Shown piece by piece: positions 8,869 through 17,905 of a stretch of DNA of 64,000 bases. Each line of letters begins with the position of its first letter. Position 1 is the first letter of the stretch. This stretch comes from Caulobacter rhizosphaerae (GTDB lineage Bacteria > Pseudomonadota > Alphaproteobacteria > Caulobacterales > Caulobacteraceae). The position numbers and the translations under genes are program-made. The stretch lies in NCBI RefSeq assembly GCF_010977555.1, contig NZ_CP048815.1, forward strand, positions 5,324,501 through 5,388,500, read 5' to 3'. Under the pieces are notes generated by a model. It did not search any database, was not told the DNA's origin, and saw only the letters and a list, made by a program, of their open reading frames with translations.

Positions 8869-9426
8869 ATGGCGGATATCGGTGAAATGGTCGCGGCCCT
8901 GCCCGACAAGTCCCTGCTGCTTCTCGACGACGACGCGCCCTTGCGGACGCGGCTGGGTCGCGCGCTGGAACAGCGCGGGTTCGCGGTGACGCTCTGCGCC
9001 TCGGTCGCCGAGGCGATGAGCGCCCTGCGAAATCAGGCGCCGGCCCACGCCGTGCTCGACATGCGGCTGGAGGACGGCACGGGGCTGAAGGTGGTCGAGG
9101 CCGTGCGCGACGTGCGGCCGGACGCCAAGGTCATCATGCTGACCGGCTACGGCAACATCGCCACCGCCGTCGCGGCCGTGAAGGCCGGGGTGATCGACTA
9201 CCTGTCCAAGCCGGCCGACGCCGACGACGTGGCCCGCGCCCTGCTGGCCGCCAAGGACGCCGCCCCGGCCCCGCCGGAAAACCCGATGAGCGCCGACCGC
9301 GTACGCTGGGAGCACATCCAGCGGGTCTACGAGATGTGCGGCCACAACGTGTCGGAGACCGCCCGGCGGCTGAACATGCACCGGCGGACCCTGCAGCGGA
9401 TCCTGGCCAAGCGGGCGCCGCGGTAA
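8869..9426 (+). CDS. regA: Response regulator RegA/PrrA/ActR
   Basis: The partner regulator of RegB: 185 residues with a receiver domain (DDD acidic pocket at 20-22, phospho-Asp64 in VLDMRLEDG, Lys in LSKPAD) and a Fis-type C-terminal helix-turn-helix, NVSETARRLNMHRRTLQRIL, which is nearly invariant in this family. GGGAGG about 15 bases upstream serves as ribosome site. It lies 88 bases after regB in the same direction and ends 3 bases from the convergent comM remnant. Confidence 0.96.
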   Translation: MADIGEMVAALPDKSLLLLDDDAPLRTRLGRALEQRGFAVTLCASVAEAMSALRNQAPAHAVLDMRLEDGTGLKVVEAVRDVRPDAKVIMLTGYGNIATAVAAVKAGVIDYLSKPADADDVARALLAAKDAAPAPPENPMSADRVRWEHIQRVYEMCGHNVSETARRLNMHRRTLQRILAKRAPR

Positions 9427-9429
9427 GTC

Positions 9430-10979
9430 CTAGACCACCCCCTCGCCCGCCGCCGCGCCCAGGGCGCTGGTGCGCCGGTGGGCCAGGGCCTCGGCCACGT
9501 GCACGCGGCGCACGCCGGCCGCGCCCTCCAGGTCGGCGATGGTGCGGGCCAGGCGCAGCACGCGGGTCCAGCCGCGGGCGCTGATCTGGCCGGCCTCTGC
9601 GGCCCGGGCCAGCAGGCCGCGTCCGGCCTCGTCCAGGTCGGCGATCCGCTCCAGATAGCGCCCCTCGGCCCGGCCGTTCAGCGCCTCGGCGCCCATCGGC
9701 GCGTTCGGGATCGCCTCGGCCCGCTCCAGCTGCAGCCGCCGGGCCCGGGCGACCCGGGCGGCGGCCTCGGCCGTGCCCTCGGACGGCGGCGGCAGGGCCA
9801 GGTCCGCGGCGGTGACGGCGGGCATGTCGACGGCCAGGTCGATGCGGTCCATCAGCGGCCCGCTGACCCGGCCCTGGTAGTCGCGCAGGCAGCGCGGGGC
9901 CTTGCCGCACGCCCCGCGCCCGGCCCCGCCGTGGCCGCAGCGGCAGGGGTTCATCGCCGCCACCAGCTGCACCCGGGCCGGATAGCGGACATGGGCGTTG
10001 GCCCGCGCCACCATCACCTCGCCGGTTTCCAGCGGGCCCCGCAGGCTATCCAGGGCCTGGACGCCGAATTCGGGCAGTTCATCAGGAACAGCACGCCGTT
10101 GTGGGCCAGCGACACCTCCCCCGGCTTGGCCTTCAGCCCCCCGCCGGTCAGGGCGGCCATCGAAGCGCTGTGGTGCGGGGCGCGGTAGGGCCGGGCCCGG
10201 GTCAGGGTGCCCTTGGCGATCAGCCCCGCCACCGAATGGACCATCGAGGTCTCCAGCAGCTCGTGCGAGCTCAGGGGCGGCAGCAGTCCGGGCAGGCGCT
10301 GGGCCAGCATCGACTTGCCCGAGCCGGGCGGTCCGCAGAACAGCAGGTTGTGCGAACCGGCGGCGGCGATCTCCAGCGCCCGCTTGGCGTGCTCCTGGCC
10401 CTTGACGTCGCGCAGGTCCTTGGCCGCCTCGCCCTCGATCACCGGGCCCGGCGACGGGGCCGACAGCAGCTGGCCGCCCCGGAAGTGGTTGATCAGCGCC
10501 ACCAGCGAGCGCGGCGCCAGGATCCGCGTGCCGCCCGCCCAGGCCGCCTCCGGCCCGCAGGCCTCGGGGCAGATCAGGCCGAGGTCCATGGCCCCGGCCG
10601 CCATGGCCGCCGGCAGGGCCCCGGCGCAGGCCGCGATCCGTCCGTCCAAGGACAGTTCACCCATCGCCGCCCAGCCGTCCAGGGCGTCGATCGGGATCAC
10701 GCCCATGGCCGCCATCACCGCCAGGGCGATCGGCAGGTCGTAGTGCGAGCCCTCTTTCGGGAGGTCGGCGGGGGCTAGGTTGGCGACGATGCGCTTGGGC
10801 GGCAGGGCCAGGCCCAGGCCGGCGAACGCGCCGCGCACCCGCTCCTTGCTCTCGGCCACGGCCTTGTCGCCCAGGCCGACGATCACCATGACCTGGGCGC
10901 CGCCCGTCAGCTGCACCTCGACGTCGACCCGGCGCGCCTCGACGCCTTCGAACGCAACCGTCACGACCCTTGCCGCCAT
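9430..10979 (-). pseudogene. comM: ComM/YifB Mg-chelatase-like AAA+ ATPase, broken by a one-base deletion
   Basis: The two halves of a normal ComM (a hexameric helicase aiding integration of DNA in transformation) lie in different frames. The upstream part (10979 down to about 10084, starting [17 protein letters not shown]) has the Lon-like N-terminal domain and Walker A GPPGSGKS. The downstream part (to 9430) has AMNPCRCGHGG, SGPLMDRIDL and the C-terminal sensor domain. At 10083-10084 one base is missing, so the expected [21 protein letters not shown] (Walker B) becomes FLMNCPNS and runs out of frame to a stop at 10014. Restoring one G on the coding strand rejoins the family sequence exactly. 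It is either a recent mutation or a base-call error. Confidence 0.9.
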
Positions 10980-11109
10980 TGGCTTTCCCGTCCCGTTGCC
11001 CACCGTTTTATCCACAAGCCAATCATGGCCGTTGGAGCGGAGCAAGAACGAAAAACGAACGTTTCAGGAAAGTGTGACGATTCAGTCGTCTATACGACGT
11101 TCCTAATCC

Positions 11110-12057
11110 TCAGGTGGAGCTCAGTTCGGCGATCCGATCCCAGAGGATCGCGGCGGCGTCGGCGCCGCCGAACCGCTTGAGCTGCTGGGCGCCGGTCGGC
11201 GAGGTGACGTTGATCTCGGTCAGGTATTCTCCGATCACGTCGATGCCGACGAACAGCAGGCCGCGCTTCTTCAGTTCCGGGCCGATGATCGCGCAGAGCT
11301 CGAGGTCGCGCGGGGTCAGCTCCACCGCCTCGGCCCGGCCGCCGACGCGGAGGTTGGACCGCACCTGGCCGGCGGCCGGCACGCGGTTGACCGCGCCGAC
11401 CGGCTCGCCGTGCACCAGCAGGATGCGCTTGTCGCCCTTGCTGACGGCCGGGACGAACTTCTGGGCGATCACCTGCTCGCGGCCGATCATGGCGTGAAGT
11501 TCCAGCAGGGCGTCCAGGTTGGGGTCGTCGGCCAGCAGCCGCGCCACGCCCGACCCGCCGCCGCCGTAGAGCGGCTTGAGCACGATGTCGCCGTGCCGGG
11601 CGCGGAAGTCGTAGATCGCCTGGTGGTCGCTGGTGATCAGGGTCGGCGGCTGGACGCCGGGGAAGTCAGTGACGAACAGCTTCTCCGGGGCGTTGCGCAC
11701 CTCGGCCGGATTGTTGACCACCAGGGTGTGCGGATGGACCTTCTCCAGGAAGTGGGTGGCGGTGATGTAGGCCATGTCGAACGGCGGATCCTGGCGCATC
11801 AGCACCACGTCGACGTCGTCCTTCATGTCCAGGATCACGGTCTCGCCCAGCTGCGCATGGGCGCCCTGGGTCTTGGTCAGGGTCAGCGGCTGGGCGCGGG
11901 CGAACACCCGGCCGTCCTCCATCGACAGCTTGTCGGGGGTGTAGAACCACAGCCGGTGGCCGCGCTGCTGGGCTTCCCACATCATCAGGAAGGTGGTGTC
12001 GGTTTCGATGTTGATCCCCAGCACGGGATCCATCTGGACGGCGACTCTCAGCGACAT
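11110..12057 (-). CDS. gshB: Glutathione synthetase
   Basis: A 315-residue ATP-grasp ligase that joins gamma-glutamylcysteine and glycine to make glutathione in the cytoplasm. Family features: start [35 protein letters not shown] (glycine-rich ATP loop), [19 protein letters not shown], and the C-terminal metal and substrate segment [21 protein letters not shown]. Full length. GGAG lies before the ATG. Single gene on the minus strand, with about 130 bases to the comM start. Confidence 0.96.
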   Translation of the reverse strand: MSLRVAVQMDPVLGINIETDTTFLMMWEAQQRGHRLWFYTPDKLSMEDGRVFARAQPLTLTKTQGAHAQLGETVILDMKDDVDVVLMRQDPPFDMAYITATHFLEKVHPHTLVVNNPAEVRNAPEKLFVTDFPGVQPPTLITSDHQAIYDFRARHGDIVLKPLYGGGGSGVARLLADDPNLDALLELHAMIGREQVIAQKFVPAVSKGDKRILLVHGEPVGAVNRVPAAGQVRSNLRVGGRAEAVELTPRDLELCAIIGPELKKRGLLFVGIDVIGEYLTEINVTSPTGAQQLKRFGGADAAAILWDRIAELSST

Positions 12058-12288
12058 GACGACTCCGGTGTGGCTTGGGCCGAGCGTACAAGCTCCCGCC
12101 CGGCGACTGCCTAGTTAAGGCGGCGGGCGGGCGAATGCGAGGGGTGACTTCTCGGTCGAGGCGCGTCCGAGACAGGTGTACGGGCAGGCCAAGACCGCGA
12201 TCTTGCCCGCCCGCGATCCGGCGTCCGATTTCCAGCGCCAAGCTTCCGTCCGGTCATGACCCGTTGCGGACCTTTGAAGGGCGGTCTC

Positions 12289-12555
12289 CTACTGCTTCGG
12301 CGGAGTCGTAATTTCGATCTCGCTGCCAATGGGCGCGTCCAACTTGGATACCCCGCGCAGCAAGAACGCCTCTGTCTCCTGGACGACAGGCTGACGCCGG
12401 AGCAGCCACTCCTTGTATGCGATTGCTGTGAATGTGACGCCGTCTGAGCGTGTAATCGTCGCCGCAAGTTCAGCGCCAACAGGCAAGTTTGTGATCTCGT
12501 CGATCGCGACCGCCAAACCGCGACCGGTTATCTCAAAGGTGTCCACGATCTTCAT
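12289..12555 (-). CDS. Small protein resembling EF-Tu domain II (function unknown)
   Basis: An 88-residue predicted protein. FEITGRGLAV near the start and FLLRGVSKLDAPIGSEIEI near the end line up with FSISGRGTVV and LLRGIKREEIERGQVL of elongation factor Tu domain II, with matching spacing. It therefore looks like a free-standing translation-factor beta-barrel with no GTPase domain. ATG 12555 is chosen over a GTG at 12591 because homology to the barrel starts there. Its role is unknown. Confidence 0.6.
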   Translation of the reverse strand: MKIVDTFEITGRGLAVAIDEITNLPVGAELAATITRSDGVTFTAIAYKEWLLRRQPVVQETEAFLLRGVSKLDAPIGSEIEITTPPKQ

Positions 12556-12612
12556 TCGTGAACCATGCCCTGCCTTACTTACGCTTCCCACCCTAGTTGG
12601 AAGTTCCGGGAG

Positions 12613-12897
12613 TCAGAGGAGCGGCGCCCCGCACCGCTTGTGGAGACAAGGCTTCCAATTCCAAAAGCCGTCCTTGCGCCAAGCAATTTCGCTTCCGCCG
12701 TTCGCCAAAAGCCGCTCGCGACATTGCCAGCAGCGCAGCTGCCACATCAAAAATCCGACGACCGGTAGCCCGATCACCCAGATCGGTATGAGCAACTTGG
12801 GCTCGAATAGCGCAGCCACAAAAACGCAGCTCGCGAAGATCGCCGCAGTGAGCTGCGTGCGCCTCCAGCGCCGCATAAAATCGGTTCTGCCATCCAT
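12613..12897 (-). CDS. Small two-helix membrane protein, unknown function
   Basis: A 94-residue protein with two hydrophobic segments (about 17-31 and 34-53) followed by a polar tail carrying CWQC and a later HKRCG, which could bind a metal. The base composition of this stretch is less GC-rich than its neighbours, as is that of the small gene before it, hinting at acquired DNA. Not recognised as a named family; could still be spurious. Confidence 0.45.
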   Translation of the reverse strand: MDGRTDFMRRWRRTQLTAAIFASCVFVAALFEPKLLIPIWVIGLPVVGFLMWQLRCWQCRERLLANGGSEIAWRKDGFWNWKPCLHKRCGAPLL

Positions 12898-13016
12898 CCC
12901 TTCTGGATAGCAGCGCTTTCACGAAGAGTCCGCAACCACCCTTGGCTGAAATTCGCGAAGTCCGCTTTCCGCGCGGGTCGGGGAACATGCACATGCGCCT
13001 GTCCCTAGTCCGCTCG

Positions 13017-13832
13017 CTAGTTCAGGCGCAGCCGCATCCGTTCCCGCGCCGCCCGCGCGGCGATGGTCGCGCCGCCGTCCAGGACTTGGGCGCGGGACAG
13101 GGCCTGCAGGGCGCCGGCCAGGGCGCCCTGGCCCTCGCGGGCGGCGGCGACGTCCAGCCAGGGATGGTGGTCGGTGGGGTCCAGCAGGGCGCGGCGCAGG
13201 GCCGAGCGCTCGGCCCTGGCCCAGTCGCGGGCCTGCTGGGCGCGGGCGAAGATGTTGTTCTGCAGGCGGATCAACACGGCCCGGTCCGGGATCGGGCTCA
13301 TCAGCACGTCCAGCTTGGCGGCGACGTCGGGCATCAGGCCGGTGCGCAGGGCCCGCCGCGACAGCTCGGACGGCAGCACCACCCGGCCCTCGCTGAACGG
13401 GTCGAGCGCCAGGGGGCCTTCCTCGGTCTCGATGCGCAGCAGGAAGTGGCCCGGGAAATCGACGCCGTGCAGGTCCAGGCCGCAGGCCCGTCCGGCGTGC
13501 AGGTAAAACACCCCCAGGGTGACGGGCAGGCCCTTGCGGCGTTCGGCGACGGCGACCACGTCGGCGTTGTCGGGATGGTCGTAGGTGATCAGGTCGCCCG
13601 ACAACCGCAGGTCGCCAGCCATGGTCTCGGCCAGGGCCTCTTCCGGCGACTCGTCCTTCAGCCGCTGGGTCAGCCGGTCGATCGAGGCCTTGGCCATGTC
13701 CAGCACGGGGGCGAGGTCGCGGTCGGGGTCGTCGTGCACGGCGCAGGCCAGGGCCGCCTCGAACAGCGGAAAGGCCTTGTCCGACCGCTCGCCGGCCTGG
13801 GTCAGCAGGGCTTCGGCCTCTTCGCGCGTCAT
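13017..13832 (-). CDS. SirB1-like transglutaminase-fold protein
   Basis: A 271-residue cytoplasmic protein of the SirB1/transglutaminase-like family. GLPVTLGVFYLHAGRACGLDLHGVDFPGHFLLR is the family core (in pieces: Cys in RACGLDL, His in FPGHFLLR, then ALDPFSEG); the C-terminal third is helical and tetratricopeptide-like. Its start overlaps the yraN stop by four bases (ATGA), so it is translated as the last gene of rsmI-yraN-sirB1. The biochemical role of the family is not settled. Confidence 0.85.
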   Translation of the reverse strand: MTREEAEALLTQAGERSDKAFPLFEAALACAVHDDPDRDLAPVLDMAKASIDRLTQRLKDESPEEALAETMAGDLRLSGDLITYDHPDNADVVAVAERRKGLPVTLGVFYLHAGRACGLDLHGVDFPGHFLLRIETEEGPLALDPFSEGRVVLPSELSRRALRTGLMPDVAAKLDVLMSPIPDRAVLIRLQNNIFARAQQARDWARAERSALRRALLDPTDHHPWLDVAAAREGQGALAGALQALSRAQVLDGGATIAARAARERMRLRLN

Positions 13833-14236
13833 TGATCACCCATCCACGCGTTGACGACGTGACGCGGGCGGCGGCCGGGCGCGAGGGCGATCAGGTCAAG
13901 CCGGACCACGGCGCCGCGCAGGCCGGCGCGGTGCGCGGCGATGTGCGCGCCGGCGCGGCGCAGGCGGGCCCGCTGCTCGTAGGTCACCGCTTCCAGCGCC
14001 GCCTCCAGACTGGTCCTGCTCTTGACCTCCACAACGGCCAGCACGCCGCCGCGTTGCGCCAAGAGGTCGATCTCGCCCAGCGGCGTGGCCAGGCGGAAAC
14101 CGAGGATACGATAGCCCTTGGCCATCAGCCACAGGGCCGCGACCACCTCGGCGCGACGTCCCGACAGCCGCGCGGCCGCGCCCCGGGCCTGTCTCTGGGC
14201 CTGCCGTTCCGGACGGGCGGGCCGGACGGCGCTCAT
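13829..14236 (-). CDS. yraN: YraN family (UPF0102) nuclease-fold protein
   Basis: A 135-residue protein with the endonuclease-like core of the YraN family: GEIDLLAQRGGVLAVVEVKSR is the conserved signature (GEIDLLA, then VVEVKSR). Function is unproven; family members are suggested to act on DNA or in replication and repair. ATG 14236 overlaps the rsmI stop by four bases, and its own stop overlaps the next start by four bases, which fixes both ends. rsmI-yraN adjacency is widespread in proteobacteria. Confidence 0.9.
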   Translation of the reverse strand: MSAVRPARPERQAQRQARGAAARLSGRRAEVVAALWLMAKGYRILGFRLATPLGEIDLLAQRGGVLAVVEVKSRTSLEAALEAVTYEQRARLRRAGAHIAAHRAGLRGAVVRLDLIALAPGRRPRHVVNAWMGDQ

Positions 14237-15102
14237 CCGGCCGCCTTCATGGCCAGGGCCTGGCGGTAGAGGTCCTTGCGCGACAGGCCCAGGGCCTTGG
14301 CCACTTCGGAGGCCGCCTCGCCCAGCGGCAGGCGGGTCATGGCCTCGCGCAGGGCGGCCTCGGCGTCGTCGGCCGAGGCGACCTCGTCCTCGCCCGGCCC
14401 GACCAGGATGACGATCTCGCCCTTGGGCGCCTCGAACCGCGGGTCGGCGGCCAATTCGTCGAGCGGACCGCGGACACACGTCTCGTAGAGTTTGGTCAGT
14501 TCGCGGGCCACCGCGCCGGGCCGTGGGCCGAACACGGCGGCCATGTCGGCGAGGCTGTCGGCCACCCGCGAGGCGCCCTCGTAGAAGATCAGGGTGGCGC
14601 GGACGTTGGCCAGCTCCTCGAAGAACGTCCGGCGCGCGGCGGTCTTGGTCGGCGGGAAGCCGGCGAACAGGAAGCGGTCGGTGGGCAGGCCGGCCAGGGT
14701 CAGGGCGGCCAGGGCCGCCGAGGCGCCGGGGATCGGGAACACCGGCAGACCGGCCGCGATCGCCGCCTGGGCCAGGCGCAGGCCGGGGTCGGAGACCATG
14801 GGCGTGCCGGCGTCGGAGACCAGGGCGATCCGCTCGCCCGCTTCAAGCCGTTCCAGGATGCGCGGCGTCTCGCGGTCGGCGACATGCTCGTCATAGCGCT
14901 GCAGCCGCTTGGAGATGGCGTAGGCGGCCAACAGCTTGCCCGACACCCGGGTGTCCTCGGCCAGCAGGACGTCACAGCCGGCCAGGACATCGAGCGCTCG
15001 CAGGGTGATGTCGCGCAGGTTCCCGATCGGCGTCGCCACGAGGTAGAGCCCGGGCGCCAGCGGCGCATCGGACAGAACGGGCGGGGCAAGCTGGCGGCTC
15101 AA
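14233..15102 (-). CDS. rsmI: 16S rRNA 2'-O-ribose C1402 methyltransferase
   Basis: A 289-residue SAM-dependent methyltransferase modifying C1402 in the ribosomal P site. Family landmarks are GLYLVATPIGNLRDITLRAL near the N-terminus, LLAEDTRVSGKLL, LVSDAGTPMVSDPG and PIPGASAALAAL, then FYEGASRV. It has the tetrapyrrole-methylase fold of the RsmI family. First gene of the tightly overlapping set with yraN and the SirB1-like gene. Confidence 0.96.
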   Translation of the reverse strand: MSRQLAPPVLSDAPLAPGLYLVATPIGNLRDITLRALDVLAGCDVLLAEDTRVSGKLLAAYAISKRLQRYDEHVADRETPRILERLEAGERIALVSDAGTPMVSDPGLRLAQAAIAAGLPVFPIPGASAALAALTLAGLPTDRFLFAGFPPTKTAARRTFFEELANVRATLIFYEGASRVADSLADMAAVFGPRPGAVARELTKLYETCVRGPLDELAADPRFEAPKGEIVILVGPGEDEVASADDAEAALREAMTRLPLGEAASEVAKALGLSRKDLYRQALAMKAAG

Positions 15103-15187
15103 GGGCGGACTTTCAACACGAGGCTGGCGACACAGGACTGGCCGACGCGGACTGAGCGGCCACGAAGCGGCGCGCGCACAAGGGTTA

Positions 15188-16351
15188 TCAGGTCGCGAGC
15201 GTTCCTGTCAGCCGGTCCAGCACCAGACGTCCGGATCGGGTGGCGCGCAGGCGCAGGGGATCATCGGCCAGAAGGCCCGACTCCACCAGAGATTTCACCT
15301 TCGGCGTGTCCGGCGACAGGCCCAGGGCGGCGATCTCGGCGAAGCTCACCCCGTCGTCGATGCGTAGGCCCAGCAGCAGGCGTTCCTCGGCGGCCTCCAG
15401 GGCGGTGAGGGTCTCGCGCTCGAAGCCGACGCCGGTTTCGGCGACCGCCTGGATGTAGTCGGCGATCCCGCGCCGGGCGGTGGTGGCCAGCTTTCCGTCG
15501 GCGAGGGTCAGGCGGCCGTGGGCGCCGGGCCCGACGCCGACATAGTCGTGGCCGCGCCAGTAGACGAGGTTGTGGCGCGAGCGGGCCGCCTCGCCCCGGG
15601 CGTGGTTGGAGACCTCGTAGGCGTCGAAGCCAGCCGCCTCCAGCACCGCTTGGGTGGTCTCGAACAGAGCAGCGGCCAGATCCTCGTCGGGAACGACCAG
15701 CTTGCCGCGCCCCACTGCCCGATCGAAGGCGGTGCCGGCCTCGATGGTCAGCTGGTAGGGCGAGACGTGCTCGGGGCCCAGGGCCAGCAGTTCGGAAAGC
15801 TCCCGGGTCCAGGCCTCGACGGTCTGGCCGGGCCGGGCGTAGATCAGGTCGGCCGACAGGCGCGGGAAGGCCCGGGCCGCCACGGCGATCGCCCGCCGGG
15901 CCGAGCCGGCGTCGTGGTTGCGGCCCAGCAGGGCCAGGGCCCTGTCGTCCAGGGCCTGGACCCCCAGCGACAGCCGCGCCACCCCCGCCGCCGCCAGGGC
16001 GTCGAAGCGGTCGGTCTCGGCGTCGGTGGGATTGGCCTCGAGGCTGATCTCCAGGTCGCCGGCCGGCGTCCACAGCGCCTTGGCCGCCTCGATCACCCGG
16101 GCCACCTGGGCGGGGTCCATCAGCGAGGGCGTGCCGCCGCCGAAGAAGATCGACAGCAGGGTCCGCGGACCGGTCAGGGCGCGCTGGGCCGTCAGGTCGG
16201 TGACGATGGCGTCGGCCAGGGCCGCCTGCTCGTCGGTCCTGCCGCGGTCGCGGACGACGTTGAAATCGCAATAGGGACAGATCCTGGCGCAGTAGGGCCA
16301 GTGGACGTAGACGCCCAGCGGCGGCCCAGCGCGCTGCGGGGTGTCACTCAA
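15188..16351 (-). CDS. hemW: Radical SAM heme chaperone HemW (formerly HemN-like)
   Basis: A 387-residue radical SAM protein. The iron-sulfur motif is YCARICPYCDFN (CxxxCxYC), followed by FFGGGTPSL and LEANPT. The HemW family inserts heme into respiratory enzymes and lacks coproporphyrinogen dehydrogenase activity. Length and motif are those of HemW rather than HemN. Its start overlaps the end of rdgB by 8 bases, so the two are co-translated. Confidence 0.94.
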   Translation of the reverse strand: MSDTPQRAGPPLGVYVHWPYCARICPYCDFNVVRDRGRTDEQAALADAIVTDLTAQRALTGPRTLLSIFFGGGTPSLMDPAQVARVIEAAKALWTPAGDLEISLEANPTDAETDRFDALAAAGVARLSLGVQALDDRALALLGRNHDAGSARRAIAVAARAFPRLSADLIYARPGQTVEAWTRELSELLALGPEHVSPYQLTIEAGTAFDRAVGRGKLVVPDEDLAAALFETTQAVLEAAGFDAYEVSNHARGEAARSRHNLVYWRGHDYVGVGPGAHGRLTLADGKLATTARRGIADYIQAVAETGVGFERETLTALEAAEERLLLGLRIDDGVSFAEIAALGLSPDTPKVKSLVESGLLADDPLRLRATRSGRLVLDRLTGTLAT

Positions 16352-16949
16352 ACAGCGCCGCCTTCAGCTTTTCGAACGCCACGGCCCGGTGGCTCATGGC
16401 GTCCTTGGCGGCCGGCTCCAGCTCGCCGAAGGTCTGGTCGAAGCCGGCGGGGATGAAGATCGGGTCGTAGCCGAAGCCCCGGTCGCCGCGCGGCGGGAAG
16501 GTCAGGGTCCCGTGGACCTCGCCCTGCACCACCACCGCCGGCCCGCCGTTCGGCCAGGCCACGGCCAGGGCGCAGGTGAACCAGGCGGAGCGATCCTGCG
16601 AGCCGGTCTCCTCCACCCGCTCGGCGACCTTGTCCATGGCCGAAGCGAAGTCCTTGCCGGGGCCTGCCCAGCGGGCCGAATAGATGCCCGGCGCGCCATC
16701 CAGGGCCGCGACCGACAGGCCCGAATCGTCGGCCAGGGCGATCTGGCCCGACAGGTCGGCGGCGTGGCGGGCCTTGAGCAGGGCGTTGCCGACGAAGGTC
16801 GTCTCGGTCTCGTCCGGCTCGGGCAGGCCCAGGGCCCCGGCCGCCAGCACCTCGAACCGGCCGTCCAGCAGGGCCGCCAGTTCCTTGGCCTTGCCAGGGT
16901 TGTGCGTGGCGGCGACAAGCTTCGTTCCAGTTTCCAGCTTCAGCGTCAT
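16344..16949 (-). CDS. rdgB: dITP/XTP (non-canonical purine NTP) pyrophosphatase
   Basis: A 201-residue housecleaning enzyme hydrolysing dITP, XTP and ITP. The motifs are LVAATHNPGKAKEL (substrate loop), ALADDSGLSVAALDGAPGIYSAR, and GFGYDPIFIP with SHRAVAFEKL at the end. ATG 16949 is chosen because the family begins a few residues before the ATHN motif. It is divergent from the GST gene with 27 bases between the starts and overlaps hemW downstream. Confidence 0.95.
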   Translation of the reverse strand: MTLKLETGTKLVAATHNPGKAKELAALLDGRFEVLAAGALGLPEPDETETTFVGNALLKARHAADLSGQIALADDSGLSVAALDGAPGIYSARWAGPGKDFASAMDKVAERVEETGSQDRSAWFTCALAVAWPNGGPAVVVQGEVHGTLTFPPRGDRGFGYDPIFIPAGFDQTFGELEPAAKDAMSHRAVAFEKLKAALFE

Positions 16950-16976
16950 CGCGCGACTCCTTTCCAGGGCAAGACC

Positions 16977-17567
16977 ATGCAGCTTCTCTACTCCCCCATG
17001 TCGCCCTTCGCCCGCAAGGTTCGCGTGATCGCTTTCGAACTGGGCCTGGCCGAGCGGCTGGCGCTGACCCTCGCCAGTCCCTTCACCGACGAGAGCGTGC
17101 GGGCGATCAATCCGCTGTCGAAGATCCCGGTGCTGATCCTGGACGACGGCCCGCCGATCTTCGACTCGCCGGTGATCTGCGAATACCTGGAGCACCTGGC
17201 CGGCCGGTCCCTGACGCCCGCCGCCGGTCCGGACCGCTGGGCCGCCCTGACCGTCCAGGCCATGGCCGACGGCATGGGCGACGCCGCCGTGGCCATCGTC
17301 CGCGAGCGCCTGCGCGAGGGTCCGCACCGCCAGGACCTGTTCGACCGCCAGGGCGCGGTGCTGGTGGCCGCCCTGGACCTGCTGGAGCGCCGGACGCCGC
17401 CCAGCGACCGCTTCGAGATCGGCGAGATCGCGGTCGCCGCCCAGTTGGCCTACCTGGATGGCCGGCAGGTGATGGACTGGCGCCAAGGCCGGCCGAACCT
17501 CGCCGCCTGGTACGAAACCGCCAGTCGCCGGAGCGCGATGGTGGCCACGGCGCCACACCTCGCATAA
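16977..17567 (+). CDS. Glutathione S-transferase family protein
   Basis: A 196-residue protein with an N-terminal thioredoxin-like GST domain (MQLLYSPMSPFARKVR, Ser near 7-9 as possible catalytic residue, PLSKIPVL with the cis-Pro, FDSPVICEYLE contacting glutathione) and an all-helical C-terminal domain. The substrate cannot be inferred. It starts 27 bases from the divergent rdgB start. Confidence 0.9.
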   Translation: MQLLYSPMSPFARKVRVIAFELGLAERLALTLASPFTDESVRAINPLSKIPVLILDDGPPIFDSPVICEYLEHLAGRSLTPAAGPDRWAALTVQAMADGMGDAAVAIVRERLREGPHRQDLFDRQGAVLVAALDLLERRTPPSDRFEIGEIAVAAQLAYLDGRQVMDWRQGRPNLAAWYETASRRSAMVATAPHLA

Positions 17568-17602
17568 TCCGTTCGGTGAGCGCGATCATTGCTAAAGTTT
17601 AA

Positions 17603-17618
17603 TATCGTTTATCGATAA
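17603..17618. promoter_or_regulatory. AT-rich inverted repeat, probable operator of the DUF2975/XRE genes
   Basis: TATCG at 17603-17607 is followed by the perfect palindrome TTATCGATAA (17609-17618) in otherwise very GC-rich DNA. The site lies upstream of the small ORF, DUF2975 and XRE genes. DUF2975 proteins are commonly paired with a small XRE regulator, so this may be where the XRE product binds. No binding data. Confidence 0.4.
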
Positions 17619-17711
17619 GCAACATTGGCGCTGGCGGAATCGCCCCCTATCTTCGGAACCTGGGAGACACGCCATGCCGGCGCGGTCCCGCACCCGACCC
17701 GAAGGCCCGCC

Positions 17712-17828
17712 ATGTCCGCCGCCAGACTGATCCGCATCGTCGACGCCGTCGCCACCCGCATGGCCACGCTGACGCTGATCGCCGGTCTGCCGCTCGCCGC
17801 CGTGACCTTCGCGATCAAGACGTTCTGA
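17712..17828 (+). CDS. Putative 38-residue membrane peptide
   Basis: MSAARLIRIVDAVATRMATL and a hydrophobic run ending at residue 38 suggest one membrane helix. It lies 77 bases before the DUF2975 gene and after the AT-rich operator, so it could be the first gene of that operon. Start ATG 17712; a separate 18-codon frame from ATG 17674, with GGGAGA before it, overlaps the start. Too short to be certain. Confidence 0.35.
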   Translation: MSAARLIRIVDAVATRMATLTLIAGLPLAAVTFAIKTF

Positions 17829-17905
17829 CCCGGCGTCCAGCCCGCCTTTGACCGGTCCCGATCCGCCGGGGCATGGTCGGCGTTTCTGCGTGAGGGGAAG
17901 AGCGG

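Noticed and set aside
10014..11045. Treating the two comM halves as separate intact genes
   Set aside because: One-base restoration joins them into the standard family sequence, so they are one broken gene.
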